Shown here one piece after another: positions 63,642 through 64,000 of a stretch of DNA of 64,000 nucleotides. The position numbers and the translations under genes were made by a program. The DNA is taken from positions 372,001 to 436,000 of the forward strand of contig OZ251446.1 in the NCBI GenBank assembly GCA_965242495.1. The letters run 5' to 3'. The notes beneath the pieces were generated by a model. That model made no database searches, was not told the DNA's origin, and saw nothing but the letters and a program-made list of their open reading frames with translations. Position 1 is the stretch's first letter; the number at the start of each line of letters is the position of its first letter. Source of the stretch: CBDESN01 sp965242495. Lineage in GTDB: Bacteria > Pseudomonadota > Alphaproteobacteria > MPNO01.

Positions 63642-64000
63642 TCATGCCGGCGGCCCGGCGGCCTTGTGGATCTTCTCGATGTAGTGCTCGGCGTAGGTGA
63701 CGGGCTCCGCGTCGCCGCCATCGCCGCCGTCGCCGCCGAGCCCGTCCAGCACCGCGTCGTAATTCGGCATGTGGAAGAAGACGAGCGAGATGCGGTCGCT
63801 CGCCGGGACGTGCGGCGGCGGGTTGCCGACCCGGTGGAGGGTGGAGGCCCAACGGCCGCCGGTCCAGCGCGCCATCGCGTCGCCGAGATTGCAGACGAAG
63901 GCCCCGGGCGGCGGACGGACGTCGGTCCATCCCGCCTGCGGCAGCTTGACCTGGAGCGTGCCCGGTACGTCGTCGCTGCGAAGGATCGTGAGCGTGCCGT
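63642..64000 (-). CDS. Isopenicillin-N-synthase-like 2OG-Fe(II) oxygenase (5' end outside window)
   Basis: The C-terminal ~118 residues of a larger protein; the start is beyond base 64000. GTLTILRSDD, GTLQVKLPQAGW, VCNLGDAMARWTGG and STLHRVGNPP are the conserved end of the isopenicillin N synthase-like oxygenases: the His of STLHRV is the third iron ligand and Arg binds 2-oxoglutarate. A GGDGGDGGD insert is low complexity. First gene of the pair with the cupin protein. Confidence 0.85.
   Translation of the reverse strand, partial: GTLTILRSDDVPGTLQVKLPQAGWTDVRPPPGAFVCNLGDAMARWTGGRWASTLHRVGNPPPHVPASDRISLVFFHMPNYDAVLDGLGGDGGDGGDAEPVTYAEHYIEKIHKAAGPPA

Overview
The window is GC-rich (about 70% by eye) and densely packed with short-spaced operons. 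Gene content points to an alphaproteobacterium, probably Rhodospirillales-like: DUF6494, DUF6352 and DUF6505 families, an alphaproteobacterial biotin/lipoate-ligase-like protein, TRAP and TctA carboxylate transporters, and hairpins of the ATTCCCGC-GAAA-GCGGGAAT type. This placement is inference. No rRNA, tRNA or CRISPR array was seen.

Region 1 (1-7040) is a redox and cofactor accessory block. It holds a multi-cluster ferredoxin cut by the left edge, a minus-strand DUF6494/DUF6352/DUF6505/lipoate-ligase-like block, a periplasmic HtrA-like protease behind a 30-bp perfect palindrome, an Mrp/ApbC Fe-S carrier and a MOT1-type molybdate transporter. Region 2 (7041-9448) is repeats plus an IS1182-type insertion sequence. 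Region 3 (9449-16760) holds a tungstate ABC transporter tupBCA with a nearly identical second tupA, a minus-strand regulator with an excisionase-like HTH and a ligand-binding domain, a CoA ligase and a BadH-like dehydrogenase. The Mo/W theme returns at 60249 with a molybdenum hydroxylase large subunit.

Region 4 (16796-21713) is a less GC-rich insert. It carries a BrnT-like toxin gene overlapping a 1503-residue gene whose first 26 residues look like the start of a BrnT-partner antitoxin, followed by a sacsin/GHKL-type ATPase and an SF2 helicase. This is the best candidate here for an undescribed toxin/defence system.

Region 5 (21863-51815) is a catabolic region with aromatic and carboxylic-acid flavour: a Rieske oxygenase, CoA-transferase, citryl-CoA-lyase-like protein, TRAP transporter, two amidohydrolase paralogues plus a pseudogene tail, a fused TctA-TctB-type permease, two UbiD decarboxylases flanking an SDR, an ACMSD-like amidohydrolase, a ThDP enzyme, a periplasmic cyclase, a small Rieske protein, MmgE/PrpD, a PEP-mutase-family protein, FAH and solute-binding-fold proteins. 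The substrate cannot be named from sequence.

Region 6 (51816-57616) is an 1829-residue autotransporter whose start codon lies 18 bp after a run of 29 C. A short proline-rich ORF reads through the tract and ends on the autotransporter ATG, a likely phase-variation switch. Region 7 (57617-64000) is composite hairpin repeats around a DHP-decarboxylase-like protein, a 2-hydroxyacid dehydrogenase, the Mo hydroxylase, a cupin protein and a truncated 2OG-Fe(II) oxygenase at the right edge.
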